DNA of 64,000 bases from an uncultured Lachnospiraceae bacterium (lineage in GTDB: Bacteria > Bacillota > Clostridia > Lachnospirales > Lachnospiraceae), in contig OMXP01000004.1 in assembly GCA_900315055.1 (NCBI GenBank), forward strand, positions 1-64,000. Direction: 5' to 3'. The notes under the pieces were generated by a model. It searched no databases. It was not told the origin of the DNA and was given only the letters and a program-made list of their open reading frames with translations. Position 1 is the first letter of the stretch; each line of letters begins with the position of its first letter. Positions 7,444-18,801 of the stretch are shown one piece after another. A program made the translations under genes and the position numbers.

Positions 7444-9200
7444 AGGAAGAGGCATTGCTCTACCTGGAGACGGAGGAGTTCATCTACCCGGTGAGCAGGA
7501 AATGCCTGTGTGTGCGGTTTCGAGCCGCGAAAGGGGATCTGGCCCGATGCAGTGTCATCTTCTATGACCGGACGGACCGGTCCAAGCAGCGATATGGGAT
7601 TCTGGAGAGAAAGTACCGGGACAGGCTGTTCGATTACTACAGCGCCAGGGTGAGTTTCCCGAAGATTGCAAGATACCAGAAGTATTACTTCTGTCTGGAA
7701 GATACCGATCATGAGATCCGGTATCTTGGCCGAAGCGGCCTGCAGAAGGAACCTCCTGTGGAGGACTGCTTCGAATATCTCTACACCAATGAAACGGACG
7801 TGGTGACAACCCCTTCTTGGGCTGAGGGGATGGTCTGTTATCAGATCTTTCCGGAACGGTTCTGCAATGGAGATCCATCCAATGACCCGGAGGGGACGCA
7901 GGTCTGGGGGAGTCCTCCGACCCGTGAGAATTACTGCGGCGGGGATCTGAAGGGAATCCGGGAGAAAATACCGTACCTGAAGGATCTCGGGATCGACTGC
8001 ATTTATATCAATCCGATTTTCAAAGGAGATTTCAACCACAAATACGCCACGACGGATTACTTTGCGATTGATCCCTCGTTTGGAACGGAACAGGACCTGA
8101 AGGACCTGACCGATGCGGCGCACCGGGTGGGGATCCGGATCCTGCTGGATGGAGTATTCAACCACACGGGTGTTCACTTTGCACCGTTTGAAGATCTTCT
8201 GGAACATCAGGAGTCCTCGCAATACCGGGACTGGTTTCATGTGCCATCGTTTCCGCTTCGGGTATCCCATCACTCGTACGAGTGCGTGGGCGCCTACAAG
8301 TGGATGCCGAAGCTCAACACGGCAAATCCGGAGGTACGGTCCTTTGTGATCCGGGTAATGACGTACTGGATTGAGCACTGCGGGATCGATGGCTGGCGCC
8401 TCGATGTTGCGGACGAGGTGGACGGCTGCCTCTGGCGGGAGGCCCGGTATGAGCTGAAACGCAGATACCCGGATGTGTTTCTTGTCGGAGAGACCTGGGG
8501 ATATGGCGGTCGGCTCCTGCGGGGGGATCAGCTGGACAGCGTGATGAACTACCTGTTCCGCGATGCAGTGGCGGCGTTCATCGGGAAAAGGACCATTCCG
8601 CCTTCGGAATTTGACGTCCGGCTGAATCACATGCTGGCACTCTACAAGGAAGAAAACGACCGTGTTCTCTACAACCTGATCGGCAGTCATGACACGGAGC
8701 GGTTCCTGACGCTGTGCGGCGGGGACAGGGAAAGGCTGAAACTTGCGGCGGCATTCCAGATGACGTTTCCCGGAATTCCGGCCATCTATTACGGTGATGA
8801 GGCAGGACTTGCCGGGGAGAATGATCCCGGTTGCCGCGGCTGTATGAACTGGGAAGATCCGGACCGGGATCTTACGGAATGGTACCGGAGACTGATCCGG
8901 CTTCGACATGAGATGCCGGAACTGCAGAAAGGTTCGTTTCATTCCTGGATTGCAGATGATGAAAGACAGATCTACGGGTTCACACGCAGAACTCCGGAAT
9001 CAATCTGCTATGTTCTGTTCCATCTTGGGCAAGCAGAACATACGGTACCGTGCCCGGTGGAAGAGGAAGGAATCTATCGCAACACTCTGGGCAGGGAAAT
9101 TTATCTTACGGAAAGGGGAAAAACTGGATATCGGATCCATGTCCTGTTGGAGCCGGATTCGGTCAAAGTAATCACAAACAAGGAGGAAAAAGACAAATGA
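7440..9200 (+). CDS. GH13 alpha-glucan hydrolase (neopullulanase / cyclomaltodextrinase type)
   Basis: 586 residues with no signal peptide, so it should act in the cytoplasm on imported maltodextrins or cyclodextrins. An N-terminal beta domain (about 1-120, CBM34-like) precedes the GH13 barrel. The catalytic triad is visible: nucleophile D322 (GWRLDVADE), acid E351 (LVGETWG) and D418 (IGSHDTER). YQIFPERFCNGDPSNDP is typical of the neopullulanase subfamily, and a short C-terminal beta domain ends the protein. It overlaps the regulator upstream and the binding-protein gene downstream by four bases. Exact bond specificity cannot be told from sequence. Confidence 0.92.
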   Translation: MKEEALLYLETEEFIYPVSRKCLCVRFRAAKGDLARCSVIFYDRTDRSKQRYGILERKYRDRLFDYYSARVSFPKIARYQKYYFCLEDTDHEIRYLGRSGLQKEPPVEDCFEYLYTNETDVVTTPSWAEGMVCYQIFPERFCNGDPSNDPEGTQVWGSPPTRENYCGGDLKGIREKIPYLKDLGIDCIYINPIFKGDFNHKYATTDYFAIDPSFGTEQDLKDLTDAAHRVGIRILLDGVFNHTGVHFAPFEDLLEHQESSQYRDWFHVPSFPLRVSHHSYECVGAYKWMPKLNTANPEVRSFVIRVMTYWIEHCGIDGWRLDVADEVDGCLWREARYELKRRYPDVFLVGETWGYGGRLLRGDQLDSVMNYLFRDAVAAFIGKRTIPPSEFDVRLNHMLALYKEENDRVLYNLIGSHDTERFLTLCGGDRERLKLAAAFQMTFPGIPAIYYGDEAGLAGENDPGCRGCMNWEDPDRDLTEWYRRLIRLRHEMPELQKGSFHSWIADDERQIYGFTRRTPESICYVLFHLGQAEHTVPCPVEEEGIYRNTLGREIYLTERGKTGYRIHVLLEPDSVKVITNKEEKDK

Positions 9201-10549
9201 CAGGAACAAAAAAAGTACTGGCGGCACTGCTTACAACATCGATCGGCCTGGCAGCTTTCACGGGTTGCGGCAGTTCCACACCAGCACAGTCTGAAACAAC
9301 TGATCAGGTGGACCAGTCATCAGCAACTTCGGAGACGACTGCATCGACTGCCGAAACGAGTGCAGCAGAAGAGCCGTCGGAAGAAGTGACCATTAACTTC
9401 TGGCATCATTATAGCGCACAATCTCCGGAAAATGACACGCTGACCAATGTCCTGATCCCGGAGTTTGAAAAGGAGAATCCCGGGATCACAGTCAACGCCG
9501 TATCACATGAGTGGGCGGACCTGCATGAGAAGATCCTGATCAGCGCACAGTCGGATACCCTGCCGGATGTCGCAAGACTCGACAGCGCATGGGTTCCGGA
9601 ATTCGAGAAGATGGGGATCCTGCAGCCACTAGACGAGACGATGACTGATTTTACGGACGTCTCGGACGGTCTTCTGGAAAGTGCCATGAGCACCGCCAGG
9701 GTCGGGGACCACTACTATGGACTGGCTCTGAACACCAACACGAAGATTCTGTTCTACAACGCGGAAGCCTTTGCCGATGCCGGCATTGAAGCACCGAAGA
9801 CAATGGACGAGTTCGTTGAGGATGCAAAGCTTCTGTCCGGTACCAATGCAAACGGTCAGCAGGTCTGGGGCTATGACGAGCCTGCACTTGCCGGCTGGAA
9901 CCTGTGCCCGTTCATCTGGAGCATGGGCGGCTCGATTACGAACGACGAACAGACCAAGGCAACCGGTTACATCAACAGCAAGGAGACCGTGGCGGCCATC
10001 CAGATGCTCAAGGATCTGTACGATGCCGGTGCCATCACAGGCTGGAACTCCGGTGATATTCCGATGACAGACGGCTTCGGCACGGGACGCTACATGATGC
10101 TTCTTGAGGGCCCCTGGAAGATCTCGGAGATGGCAGGCAGCTATCCGGATTTCAACTACAAGACTGCAGAGGTTCCTGCAGGAGACGGAGGATCGGTTTC
10201 AGTTCTTGGCGGTGAGGATATCGCAATGCTCAGCGATGCCAACAAGGAAGCTTCCTGGAAGTTCATCAAGTTTATGACCGGTGAGTTTGCACAGGAAGAG
10301 ATGGCAAAGTGCGGTCAGATCCCGGTGAACAAGGAAGCGCTCGAGAGTGATACCGTAAAGAATGCGGACTTTGCACCATTCCTTGAGGCTATCACAACGG
10401 CAAAGTCCCGCCCGACCGTGTCCTGCTGGACCGATATGGATTCAGAGCTGTCCGTTGCGGTTTCCGATGTCATGAATGGCAACAAGACGGCTCAGCAGGC
10501 CATGGATGATCTGGCAGCCGAGTTTGATGAGATGCTGGCAGAAGAATAG
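9197..10549 (+). CDS. Maltodextrin-type ABC solute-binding lipoprotein
   Basis: 450 residues. The start is the ATG at 9197, which overlaps the upstream stop and follows AAGGAGG; upstream in-frame codons belong to the shadow of the GH13 gene. A lipoprotein signal ends at Cys24 (LAAFTGCGS), then a Ser/Thr/Glu-rich linker, then a family 1 extracellular binding protein (NFWHHYSAQSPEN, PDVARLDSAWVPEFEKMG). It should capture maltodextrins at the outer face of the membrane and hand them to the two permeases encoded next. Sugar specificity is inferred from the operon. Confidence 0.93.
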   Translation: MTGTKKVLAALLTTSIGLAAFTGCGSSTPAQSETTDQVDQSSATSETTASTAETSAAEEPSEEVTINFWHHYSAQSPENDTLTNVLIPEFEKENPGITVNAVSHEWADLHEKILISAQSDTLPDVARLDSAWVPEFEKMGILQPLDETMTDFTDVSDGLLESAMSTARVGDHYYGLALNTNTKILFYNAEAFADAGIEAPKTMDEFVEDAKLLSGTNANGQQVWGYDEPALAGWNLCPFIWSMGGSITNDEQTKATGYINSKETVAAIQMLKDLYDAGAITGWNSGDIPMTDGFGTGRYMMLLEGPWKISEMAGSYPDFNYKTAEVPAGDGGSVSVLGGEDIAMLSDANKEASWKFIKFMTGEFAQEEMAKCGQIPVNKEALESDTVKNADFAPFLEAITTAKSRPTVSCWTDMDSELSVAVSDVMNGNKTAQQAMDDLAAEFDEMLAEE

Positions 10550-10566
10550 AACAGGATCCATTGCAT

Positions 10567-11448
10567 ATGAAATATTCGGGAAAAAGCAAGGCACAGGTCG
10601 TATTGCTGCTCCTGCCGGGGCTCCTGGTTTTCGCAGTCTTTACGCTGTACCCGATTGTGAAACTGTTTGTCATGAGCTTTCTGCAGTGGGACTTTTCCCA
10701 TGCGCTGGAGCATCCGTTTGCAGGTTTATCCAACTATATGGCGGTGCTCGGCGACAAGTACTTTCGCACTGCCTTCGTGAATTCCCTGGTATACACGGCT
10801 GTAACCGTGCCGGGACAGATGATTCTGGGATTTCTTGTAGCTTTGCTTCTCAACAAGGTATCCCACCTGAAGATCACCTATCGGGTCCTGTACTACCTGC
10901 CGGTGATCACCTCCTGGGTTGTTGCCTCACTGATCTTCCGGTACGTCTTTAATACCGAAGGCATGCTCAATTATGTGCTGGTCAACGTCCTGCATCTGTC
11001 CTCCGCCAATATTCACTGGCTGGACACGAGATGGGGCGGGATGTGGGTTGCAATGCTGCTCGGCATCTGGAAGGGTATCGGCTGGAACATGGTTGTCTTT
11101 CTTGCGGCACTGCAGACGGTGCCGCAGGATCTCTATGAGGCGGCTGACATGGACGGCGCCGGTGCCTGGCAGAGGCTGATTCATGTGACGCTTCCCTCGA
11201 TCCGGGGAACGATTCTCTTTGCACTGGTCATGCTGACGATTGGCGGGTTTAACGTCTACACGTCCATCGAGATGATCACCGGCGGAGGACCGGCACATCA
11301 GACCGACGTGATTCTCACATGGATGTACTACAAGGCCTTTTCAACCGGTGAGTTCGGCTATGCTGCGGCATTGTCGTTTATCGTGACGATCGTTCTTGCG
11401 GTCCTTGCGTCACTGCAGTTCAAACTGATGCAGCAGAAGGAGGTGTGA
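10567..11448 (+). CDS. ABC sugar permease, MalF-like
   Basis: 293 residues from ATG 10567 (a TTG at 10561 is less likely). Six predicted membrane helices and the permease EAA loop near EAADMDGAGAWQRLIHVTLPSI. It pairs with the next gene to form the membrane channel. The final codon region overlaps the ribosome site of the next gene (AAGGAGG), so the two are translationally linked. Confidence 0.92.
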   Translation: MKYSGKSKAQVVLLLLPGLLVFAVFTLYPIVKLFVMSFLQWDFSHALEHPFAGLSNYMAVLGDKYFRTAFVNSLVYTAVTVPGQMILGFLVALLLNKVSHLKITYRVLYYLPVITSWVVASLIFRYVFNTEGMLNYVLVNVLHLSSANIHWLDTRWGGMWVAMLLGIWKGIGWNMVVFLAALQTVPQDLYEAADMDGAGAWQRLIHVTLPSIRGTILFALVMLTIGGFNVYTSIEMITGGGPAHQTDVILTWMYYKAFSTGEFGYAAALSFIVTIVLAVLASLQFKLMQQKEV

Positions 11449-11450
11449 AG

Positions 11451-12290
11451 ATGAAACGATCTGTTCTGCAGCAGGTCATCTGCCATGTTCTTTTGATCGC
11501 GGGGCTGTTTATCGTCGTACTTCCGATGCTGTACATGGTGAGCACCTCACTGAAACCAAACGGTGCTCTCTATCAGTTCCCGCCGAAGTTTCTGCCTTCT
11601 CCGGACGAGATCACCCTGGAGAATTATGCCTATGTCCTCGGCGCGGGAAAGTTCTACATCAACTTCCTGAACAGCGTGTTCGTCTCTGTCATATCGGTAG
11701 TACTGGCGGCACTGATTGCCTCGGCTCTTGCGTTTGTCATTGCAAGATTTCGTTTCCCGGGGCGAAGAGCTCTGTTCATGTTTATCGTGCTGACCATGAT
11801 CATTCCGGGACTTACACTGATCGTTCCCCAGTATCAGCTGGCGGTAAAACTACACCTGATCAATAAGCTGTCCGGGCTGATTCCGTTCTACGTGGCATGG
11901 ACCATTCCCTATTCAACGTTCATGATCAAGGGCTTCATAGATGGCATTCCGAAGGATCTGGACGAAGCCATCTACATGGATGGCGGAAGTGTATTTACAG
12001 TCTTTACCCATGTGGCGATTCCGCTGGCAAAACCCGGGATTGCCTCGGTCTCCATCTTCAACTTTCTGACCTGCTGGGAGGAATTTCCCTGGGCAAATAC
12101 AGTGATCAATGACAACATGAAACGGACGATGCCAATCGCGATCTCCGGTTTCTTCGGACGGCATCAGTTCACGCAGTGGGGCTATGTGTTTGCCCTCTCC
12201 GTGATCAGCCTGCTGCCAGTCCTGATCATTTTCATCTGCTGTCAGAAGTTCTTCGTGAGCGGGCTGACAACCGGCAGCGTCAAGGGGTGA
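11451..12290 (+). CDS. ABC sugar permease, MalG-like
   Basis: 279 residues from the ATG at 11451, seven bases after AAGGAGG; the GTG at 11445 is in frame but too close. Six predicted helices; the EAA loop is DEAIYMDGGSVFTVFTHVAIPLAKPG. Partner of the MalF-like protein. No ATPase gene follows, so a shared MsmK/UgpC-type ATPase elsewhere must power the importer, as is common in Firmicutes. A terminator closes the operon. Confidence 0.93.
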   Translation: MKRSVLQQVICHVLLIAGLFIVVLPMLYMVSTSLKPNGALYQFPPKFLPSPDEITLENYAYVLGAGKFYINFLNSVFVSVISVVLAALIASALAFVIARFRFPGRRALFMFIVLTMIIPGLTLIVPQYQLAVKLHLINKLSGLIPFYVAWTIPYSTFMIKGFIDGIPKDLDEAIYMDGGSVFTVFTHVAIPLAKPGIASVSIFNFLTCWEEFPWANTVINDNMKRTMPIAISGFFGRHQFTQWGYVFALSVISLLPVLIIFICCQKFFVSGLTTGSVKG

Positions 12291-12318
12291 GAAATACAAC
12301 GGAATAACAGATTCATCA

Positions 12319-12361
12319 GGCCGTCGGGGCGGGACAAAAGTCCGTGCTCCGGCGGCTTTTC
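12319..12361 (+). terminator. Terminator of the maltodextrin operon
   Basis: Stem GCCGTCGGGGC / GCTCCGGCGGC (two wobble pairs) with an inner GGGAC-AAAA-GTCC hairpin, ending in TTTT. Confidence 0.8.
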
Positions 12362-12384
12362 ATACGGCCTTGGAAGCTGATGAA

Positions 12385-12528
12385 TTGACTAGTTATAGCC
12401 GATCGGCTATATTTGAACCAGAGAAAGCAGAATAACGCCGATCGACTATATTTTCTTTGAAAGCCGATAAATATAGCCGGGCGGCGATATTTCAGCTGAA
12501 ATCGGGTAAATATAGCCGTTCGGCTATG
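12385..12528 (+). promoter_or_regulatory. hipBA promoter with four operators at 39-bp spacing
   Basis: TTGACT (12385-12390), 17 bases, TATATT (12408-12413). Four palindromes of the form TATAGCCG-NN-CGGCTATA start at 12394, 12433, 12472 and 12511, exactly 39 bp apart. Site 1 is a perfect 18-bp palindrome lying between the -35 and -10 boxes; sites 2-4 lie in the transcribed leader, and site 4 touches the hipB ribosome site GGGAGG. The linkers also share TTT...GAAA...TAAA, so the unit looks tandemly duplicated. The likely ligand is HipB. Confidence 0.85.
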
Positions 12529-12539
12529 GGAGGTACAGC

Positions 12540-12755
12540 ATGCAGAACAGGGTTTTCAGTGCGAAGGATCTGGGAAAATACTTTAAGGTACGCAGAAAAA
12601 AGCTTGGTTATACACAGAAGCAGATTTCGGAGCTGTCGGGGCTGAGCGCCAGTTTCATTTCTGACGTGGAAAACGGAAAGCCGACGATTGAGTTAGATAA
12701 AGCCATCAAATTGGCAAATGTTCTTGGTATCAATTTGCTGATGGCGGAGAGGTGA
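12540..12755 (+). CDS. hipB: HipB-like antitoxin, Xre-family DNA-binding protein
   Basis: 71 residues, almost entirely an HTH_3 domain: VRRKKLGYTQKQISELSGLS with recognition helix ASFISDVENGK. It has the size of HipB antitoxins, which bind HipA and repress the operon by binding spaced operators as dimers. GGGAGG lies six bases before the ATG. Its stop is followed within a few bases by hipA. Confidence 0.9.
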   Translation: MQNRVFSAKDLGKYFKVRRKKLGYTQKQISELSGLSASFISDVENGKPTIELDKAIKLANVLGINLLMAER

Positions 12756-12760
12756 TCCTC

Positions 12761-14050
12761 ATGAGGATATTGCATATTTCGATTGAAAAGAACGGTGAGC
12801 AGACAGCGGTCGGACAGATTACCGGTGACAGCTTTCAGGATGCCAGGTTCCAGTATGACAGCTCATGGCTTGACAGGAGCGATGCGATCCCTGTATCCCT
12901 CAGCCTTCCGCTACAGGAGGAAGCGTTCTCTCCGGAGAAAACCCGCATCTATTTTGCCGGGCTTCTGCCGGAGGGATTTACAAGGAAAACAGTGGCACAC
13001 TGGCTGCATGCCGACGAAGGGGATTACCTTTCCATGCTTGTGGGGCTGGGGCAGGAATGTCTCGGTGCCATTCAGGTGCTTGAGGAGGGGACAACTCCTG
13101 AGAAGGCAGCGTATCTTCGAATGACGAAGCAGCAGCTTCAGGAATTTGCAAGAGAAGGAGCCATGAAGTCAGCAGAACTTCTTGCGGAATCCCACCTGTC
13201 CCTGACGGGAGCCTCCGGAAAGACCGGCCTGTACTATGACGCCGCGAATGATGAATGGTACCTTCCCAGGGGAACAGCCCCCAGTACGCATATCGTAAAG
13301 CAGTGCCATGTGCGGCTGAAGAGCATCATTACCAACGAGCAGCTCTGCATGAATACGGCGGCAAGGCTGGGCATTCCGGTGCCGAAAAGCTTTGTGGTCA
13401 GAACGTCAGAAATACCCGGATCATCAGAGGAAAACATGCTGTTTGCAACTCCCAGATACGACAGGATCATGTCGGATCCGAACAGAAAGCTGGACAATCT
13501 TCCGATTCCTTTCCGGCTGCATCAGGAGGACTTGGCTCAGGCTCTCGGAATCCCGGCGGCAGAAAAATATGAACAGGAGCCGTCCGGATATCTGAAAAAA
13601 TGCTGCGATCTCATTTTGCAGTACACCGGCAGTTATGGCCGGGATATCAAACAGTTCTGGCAGGAGATCATCCTGGATTTTCTGATCGGCAATACCGACG
13701 GGCACATCAAGAACTTTTCTCTTCTGTATCAGGAGAATCTGAAAGGTCTCCATCTTGCGCCGGCGTATGACATTGTCAGCACCACGATTTATCCTTCCGG
13801 CACGAGGAACCTGTCGATGTTCATCGGAGGAAAGAACCGTATTGATGAGATCGGACGGTCGGATTTTGCTCTTGCGGCAAAAGAAACAGGGATACCTTCT
13901 TCTGTGGTGATGGGACAGTTCGACAAGATGGCAGACGGCTTTGAGGCAGCCCTGAAGGAAGCTGCATCAGATCTTATGCAGGAAGGATTTCAGGACGCGG
14001 AAGAGATTCGGGAGAAGATTCTGGAGACCTCCGGATACCGGAATCTGTGA
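12761..14050 (+). CDS. hipA: HipA-like serine/threonine kinase toxin
   Basis: 429 residues from ATG 12761; a GTG at 12752 is in frame but overlaps the hipB stop region. HipA phosphorylates glutamyl-tRNA synthetase in E. coli, halting translation and causing persistence; the target here is not known. N-terminal subdomain (about 1-100, with YFAGLLPEG), then the kinase fold: glycine-rich loop TGASGK at 149-154 with Ser152 at the autophosphorylated position, catalytic GNTDGHIKNF with D313, and the metal-binding APAYDIVST. All key residues are present, so the toxin looks active. Confidence 0.92.
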   Translation: MRILHISIEKNGEQTAVGQITGDSFQDARFQYDSSWLDRSDAIPVSLSLPLQEEAFSPEKTRIYFAGLLPEGFTRKTVAHWLHADEGDYLSMLVGLGQECLGAIQVLEEGTTPEKAAYLRMTKQQLQEFAREGAMKSAELLAESHLSLTGASGKTGLYYDAANDEWYLPRGTAPSTHIVKQCHVRLKSIITNEQLCMNTAARLGIPVPKSFVVRTSEIPGSSEENMLFATPRYDRIMSDPNRKLDNLPIPFRLHQEDLAQALGIPAAEKYEQEPSGYLKKCCDLILQYTGSYGRDIKQFWQEIILDFLIGNTDGHIKNFSLLYQENLKGLHLAPAYDIVSTTIYPSGTRNLSMFIGGKNRIDEIGRSDFALAAKETGIPSSVVMGQFDKMADGFEAALKEAASDLMQEGFQDAEEIREKILETSGYRNL

Positions 14051-14236
14051 CAGCCATATGAACAACTCCGCTGTTGATAATGACTGTCAGAAAGCGTAAA
14101 ATCATTTATTAGTTGTGAATTTTTTATTCGGCTCCGGAGAGACGGCAGGGACAGGATTGTTAAATCTGCGTCAAATCCGGGATGACTGTCGATTCTTGGC
14201 TGTAGAATATTTTCTGATTCAATTATTACTTTATTC
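14051..14236. other. Intergenic region before the ATP synthase operon
   Basis: 186 bases, AT-rich. TAGAAT at 14203-14208 may be a -10 box but no good -35 is visible. No ribosome site precedes the first ATP synthase ORF. Confidence 0.4.
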
Positions 14237-14509
14237 ATGAAGGATCTTGGCAAGGCACTCTCGAATATCGCCTACATCGGGCAGCTGGGGCTGTCGCTGA
14301 TCATGCCGCTTCTTCTGATGATGCTTCTGTGCTGGGTTCTGACCTCGAAGGCGGGCCTCGGGGACTGGGTGTATATCCCGGGGTTTATCCTCGGCATCGG
14401 CGCCGGCTTCATGACAGCCTACAGGTTCTATCAGGAGCAGGAGAAGAAGAGCAAGACAAAAGACGGAAAGAAGAGTTCCACGGGAACGGCCTTCAACCGT
14501 CATCACTAG
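14237..14509 (+). CDS. atpZ: AtpZ/AtpI-family small membrane protein
   Basis: 90 residues with two predicted helices (about 12-35 and 46-66) separated by a short loop, and a basic tail. It has the size, topology and position of AtpZ, the first gene of many Firmicute atp operons, thought to help assembly or Mg2+ supply of the F0 part. No clear ribosome site precedes the ATG, so the start is less certain than for its neighbours. Confidence 0.75.
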   Translation: MKDLGKALSNIAYIGQLGLSLIMPLLLMMLLCWVLTSKAGLGDWVYIPGFILGIGAGFMTAYRFYQEQEKKSKTKDGKKSSTGTAFNRHH

Positions 14510-14530
14510 AAAGGATGCTATCAGCTGACA

Positions 14531-15022
14531 ATGAAGCTTCAGCCGGCAGTCAAAAAGGAAACGGTACATGTAACTCTTGGAACGGGCATCGTCACGGTGT
14601 GCATGGTGGTGATCTTCTATCTCCTCCACAAGGTCATGCCGGAATCCGTACCCGCAGGTTACCGCGTCATTCTCGCCGCCATCTGCGGCTGGATTATCGC
14701 AAGTCTCAATTTCTTTCTCATGGCCATCACCGTGCAGAAGGTGACGGACATGACCGATGAAAAGATGGCAAGAGGCAGGATGACCGTCTCTCTTCGCTAT
14801 CGCACGATCATGCAGGGGATCTGGATTGTTCTTTCGATCGTTCTTCCCTGCTTCAACTTTGTGGCCGGCATTCTGCCGCTGTTCTTCCCGAACTTCGTCA
14901 TCAAGTTTCTGGCGGCGAGGGAGAAGAGAAAGAACGGTTCCGTGGCCACACCCTCATCAAAGGCATCAGATGTTTCATCCGATGGCAATCAAAGTCAAGA
15001 AGGAAAGGAGGTACAAACCTAG
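14531..15022 (+). CDS. atpI: ATP synthase subunit I-like membrane protein
   Basis: 163 residues with four predicted helices and a charged Ser/Lys-rich C-terminal tail. By position and topology it is the AtpI/UncI-type protein that assists c-ring assembly. Sequence conservation in this family is low, so the call leans on context: the previous gene ends 21 bases upstream and atpB starts 3 bases downstream of its stop. Confidence 0.75.
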   Translation: MKLQPAVKKETVHVTLGTGIVTVCMVVIFYLLHKVMPESVPAGYRVILAAICGWIIASLNFFLMAITVQKVTDMTDEKMARGRMTVSLRYRTIMQGIWIVLSIVLPCFNFVAGILPLFFPNFVIKFLAAREKRKNGSVATPSSKASDVSSDGNQSQEGKEVQT

Positions 15023-15025
15023 GGA

Positions 15026-16124
<1,099 letters not shown>

Positions 16125-16173
16125 TGCAGGATTTTGTCACAGCACACAGGTAAGACATAGAAGGAGAACAGTA

Positions 16174-16677
16174 ATGGCAACAGAAGGTCTGGTATCACTG
16201 GATCTGTGGACATTTATTGCGACCATCATCAACCTGTTCATCCAGATGTGGCTTCTGAAGAAGTTCCTGTTCAAGCCGGTCCACAAGGTTCTCGAGGAGA
16301 GAAAGAAACTCGCGGATCAGCAGATTGAGGACGCAAAGGCGGCAAAGGCCGAGGCGGATTCGATCAGGGCAGAGTACGAGAAGAACATGGCCAACGCCAC
16401 TGCGAAGGCTGCTCAGATCGTAACGGATGCCCAGAAGCAGGCGCAGAAGCGTGCGGATCAGATCGTGCAGCAGGCGGAGCAGCAAGCTTCCTCCATGAAG
16501 GCAGAGGCTGCAGCTGACATCGCACAGGAGAAGAAGAAAGCCGTCAATGAGGTCAAGGATCAGATCGGGGGTCTTGCGATGGATATCGCGGGCAAGGTCG
16601 TCGAGAAGGAGATCGATCCGAACGATCACAGAAAGCTGATCGATGAGTTCATTGACAAGGTGGGTGAGGCATCATGA
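16174..16677 (+). CDS. atpF: ATP synthase F0 subunit b
   Basis: 167 residues: one N-terminal helix (about 8-28) followed by a long Ala/Lys/Glu-rich coiled coil, the peripheral stalk. Its stop overlaps the atpH start by four bases (ATGA), so the two stalk subunits are translationally coupled. Confidence 0.93.
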   Translation: MATEGLVSLDLWTFIATIINLFIQMWLLKKFLFKPVHKVLEERKKLADQQIEDAKAAKAEADSIRAEYEKNMANATAKAAQIVTDAQKQAQKRADQIVQQAEQQASSMKAEAAADIAQEKKKAVNEVKDQIGGLAMDIAGKVVEKEIDPNDHRKLIDEFIDKVGEAS

Positions 16678-17213
16678 CGGACACCGCCGGAATCTACGGG
16701 AAAAGCCTCTACGATCTGGCCATCAGCGAAAACCTGACGGAGGAGCTCCTCCCCCAGATGGAGATGGTCCAGCACCTGTTTGAGGAATATCCGGACTATG
16801 TCCGCCTCCTGCTTGAACCTTCGGTGAAGAAGAACGAGAGATTATCTCTTCTCGACAAGGCGTTCGGAGAGGAGATTCACCCGTATCTTCTGAACTTCCT
16901 GAAACTCCTCACGGAAAAGGGACTGCTTCGCAGCTACAGCGGGTGCCTGAAGAGGTTCCGCGCGCTGTACAACCAGGATCACGGCATCACGGATGCCGTG
17001 GTAACGAGTGCAGTTCCGCTCGATGAGGCGCAGGTCAAACGACTTCGGGATAAGCTCGAGGAGGTCACCGGCAAGAAGGTGATCCTCACGCAGAAGGTCA
17101 GCCCCGATGTCCTTGGCGGCATGCGCGTGGAGGTCGACGGGAAGCTCCTTGACGGCACCGTGAAGGGAAGGCTTTCCGACATCAGAAAGACAGTGAACAA
17201 CACCGTTTTATAA
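16674..17213 (+). CDS. atpH: ATP synthase F1 subunit delta
   Basis: 179 residues, normal for the OSCP/delta subunit that ties the peripheral stalk to the alpha3beta3 head. Helical N-domain with YGKSLYDLAISENL, and the C-terminal family block VSPDVLGGMRVEVDGKLLDGTVKGRL. Confidence 0.94.
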   Translation: MTDTAGIYGKSLYDLAISENLTEELLPQMEMVQHLFEEYPDYVRLLLEPSVKKNERLSLLDKAFGEEIHPYLLNFLKLLTEKGLLRSYSGCLKRFRALYNQDHGITDAVVTSAVPLDEAQVKRLRDKLEEVTGKKVILTQKVSPDVLGGMRVEVDGKLLDGTVKGRLSDIRKTVNNTVL

Positions 17214-17229
17214 ATGAGGATGTGGCGCA

Positions 17230-18774
<1,545 letters not shown>

Positions 18775-18801
18775 ACGGCACCTGATTAAAGGAGGATTTT
18801 C

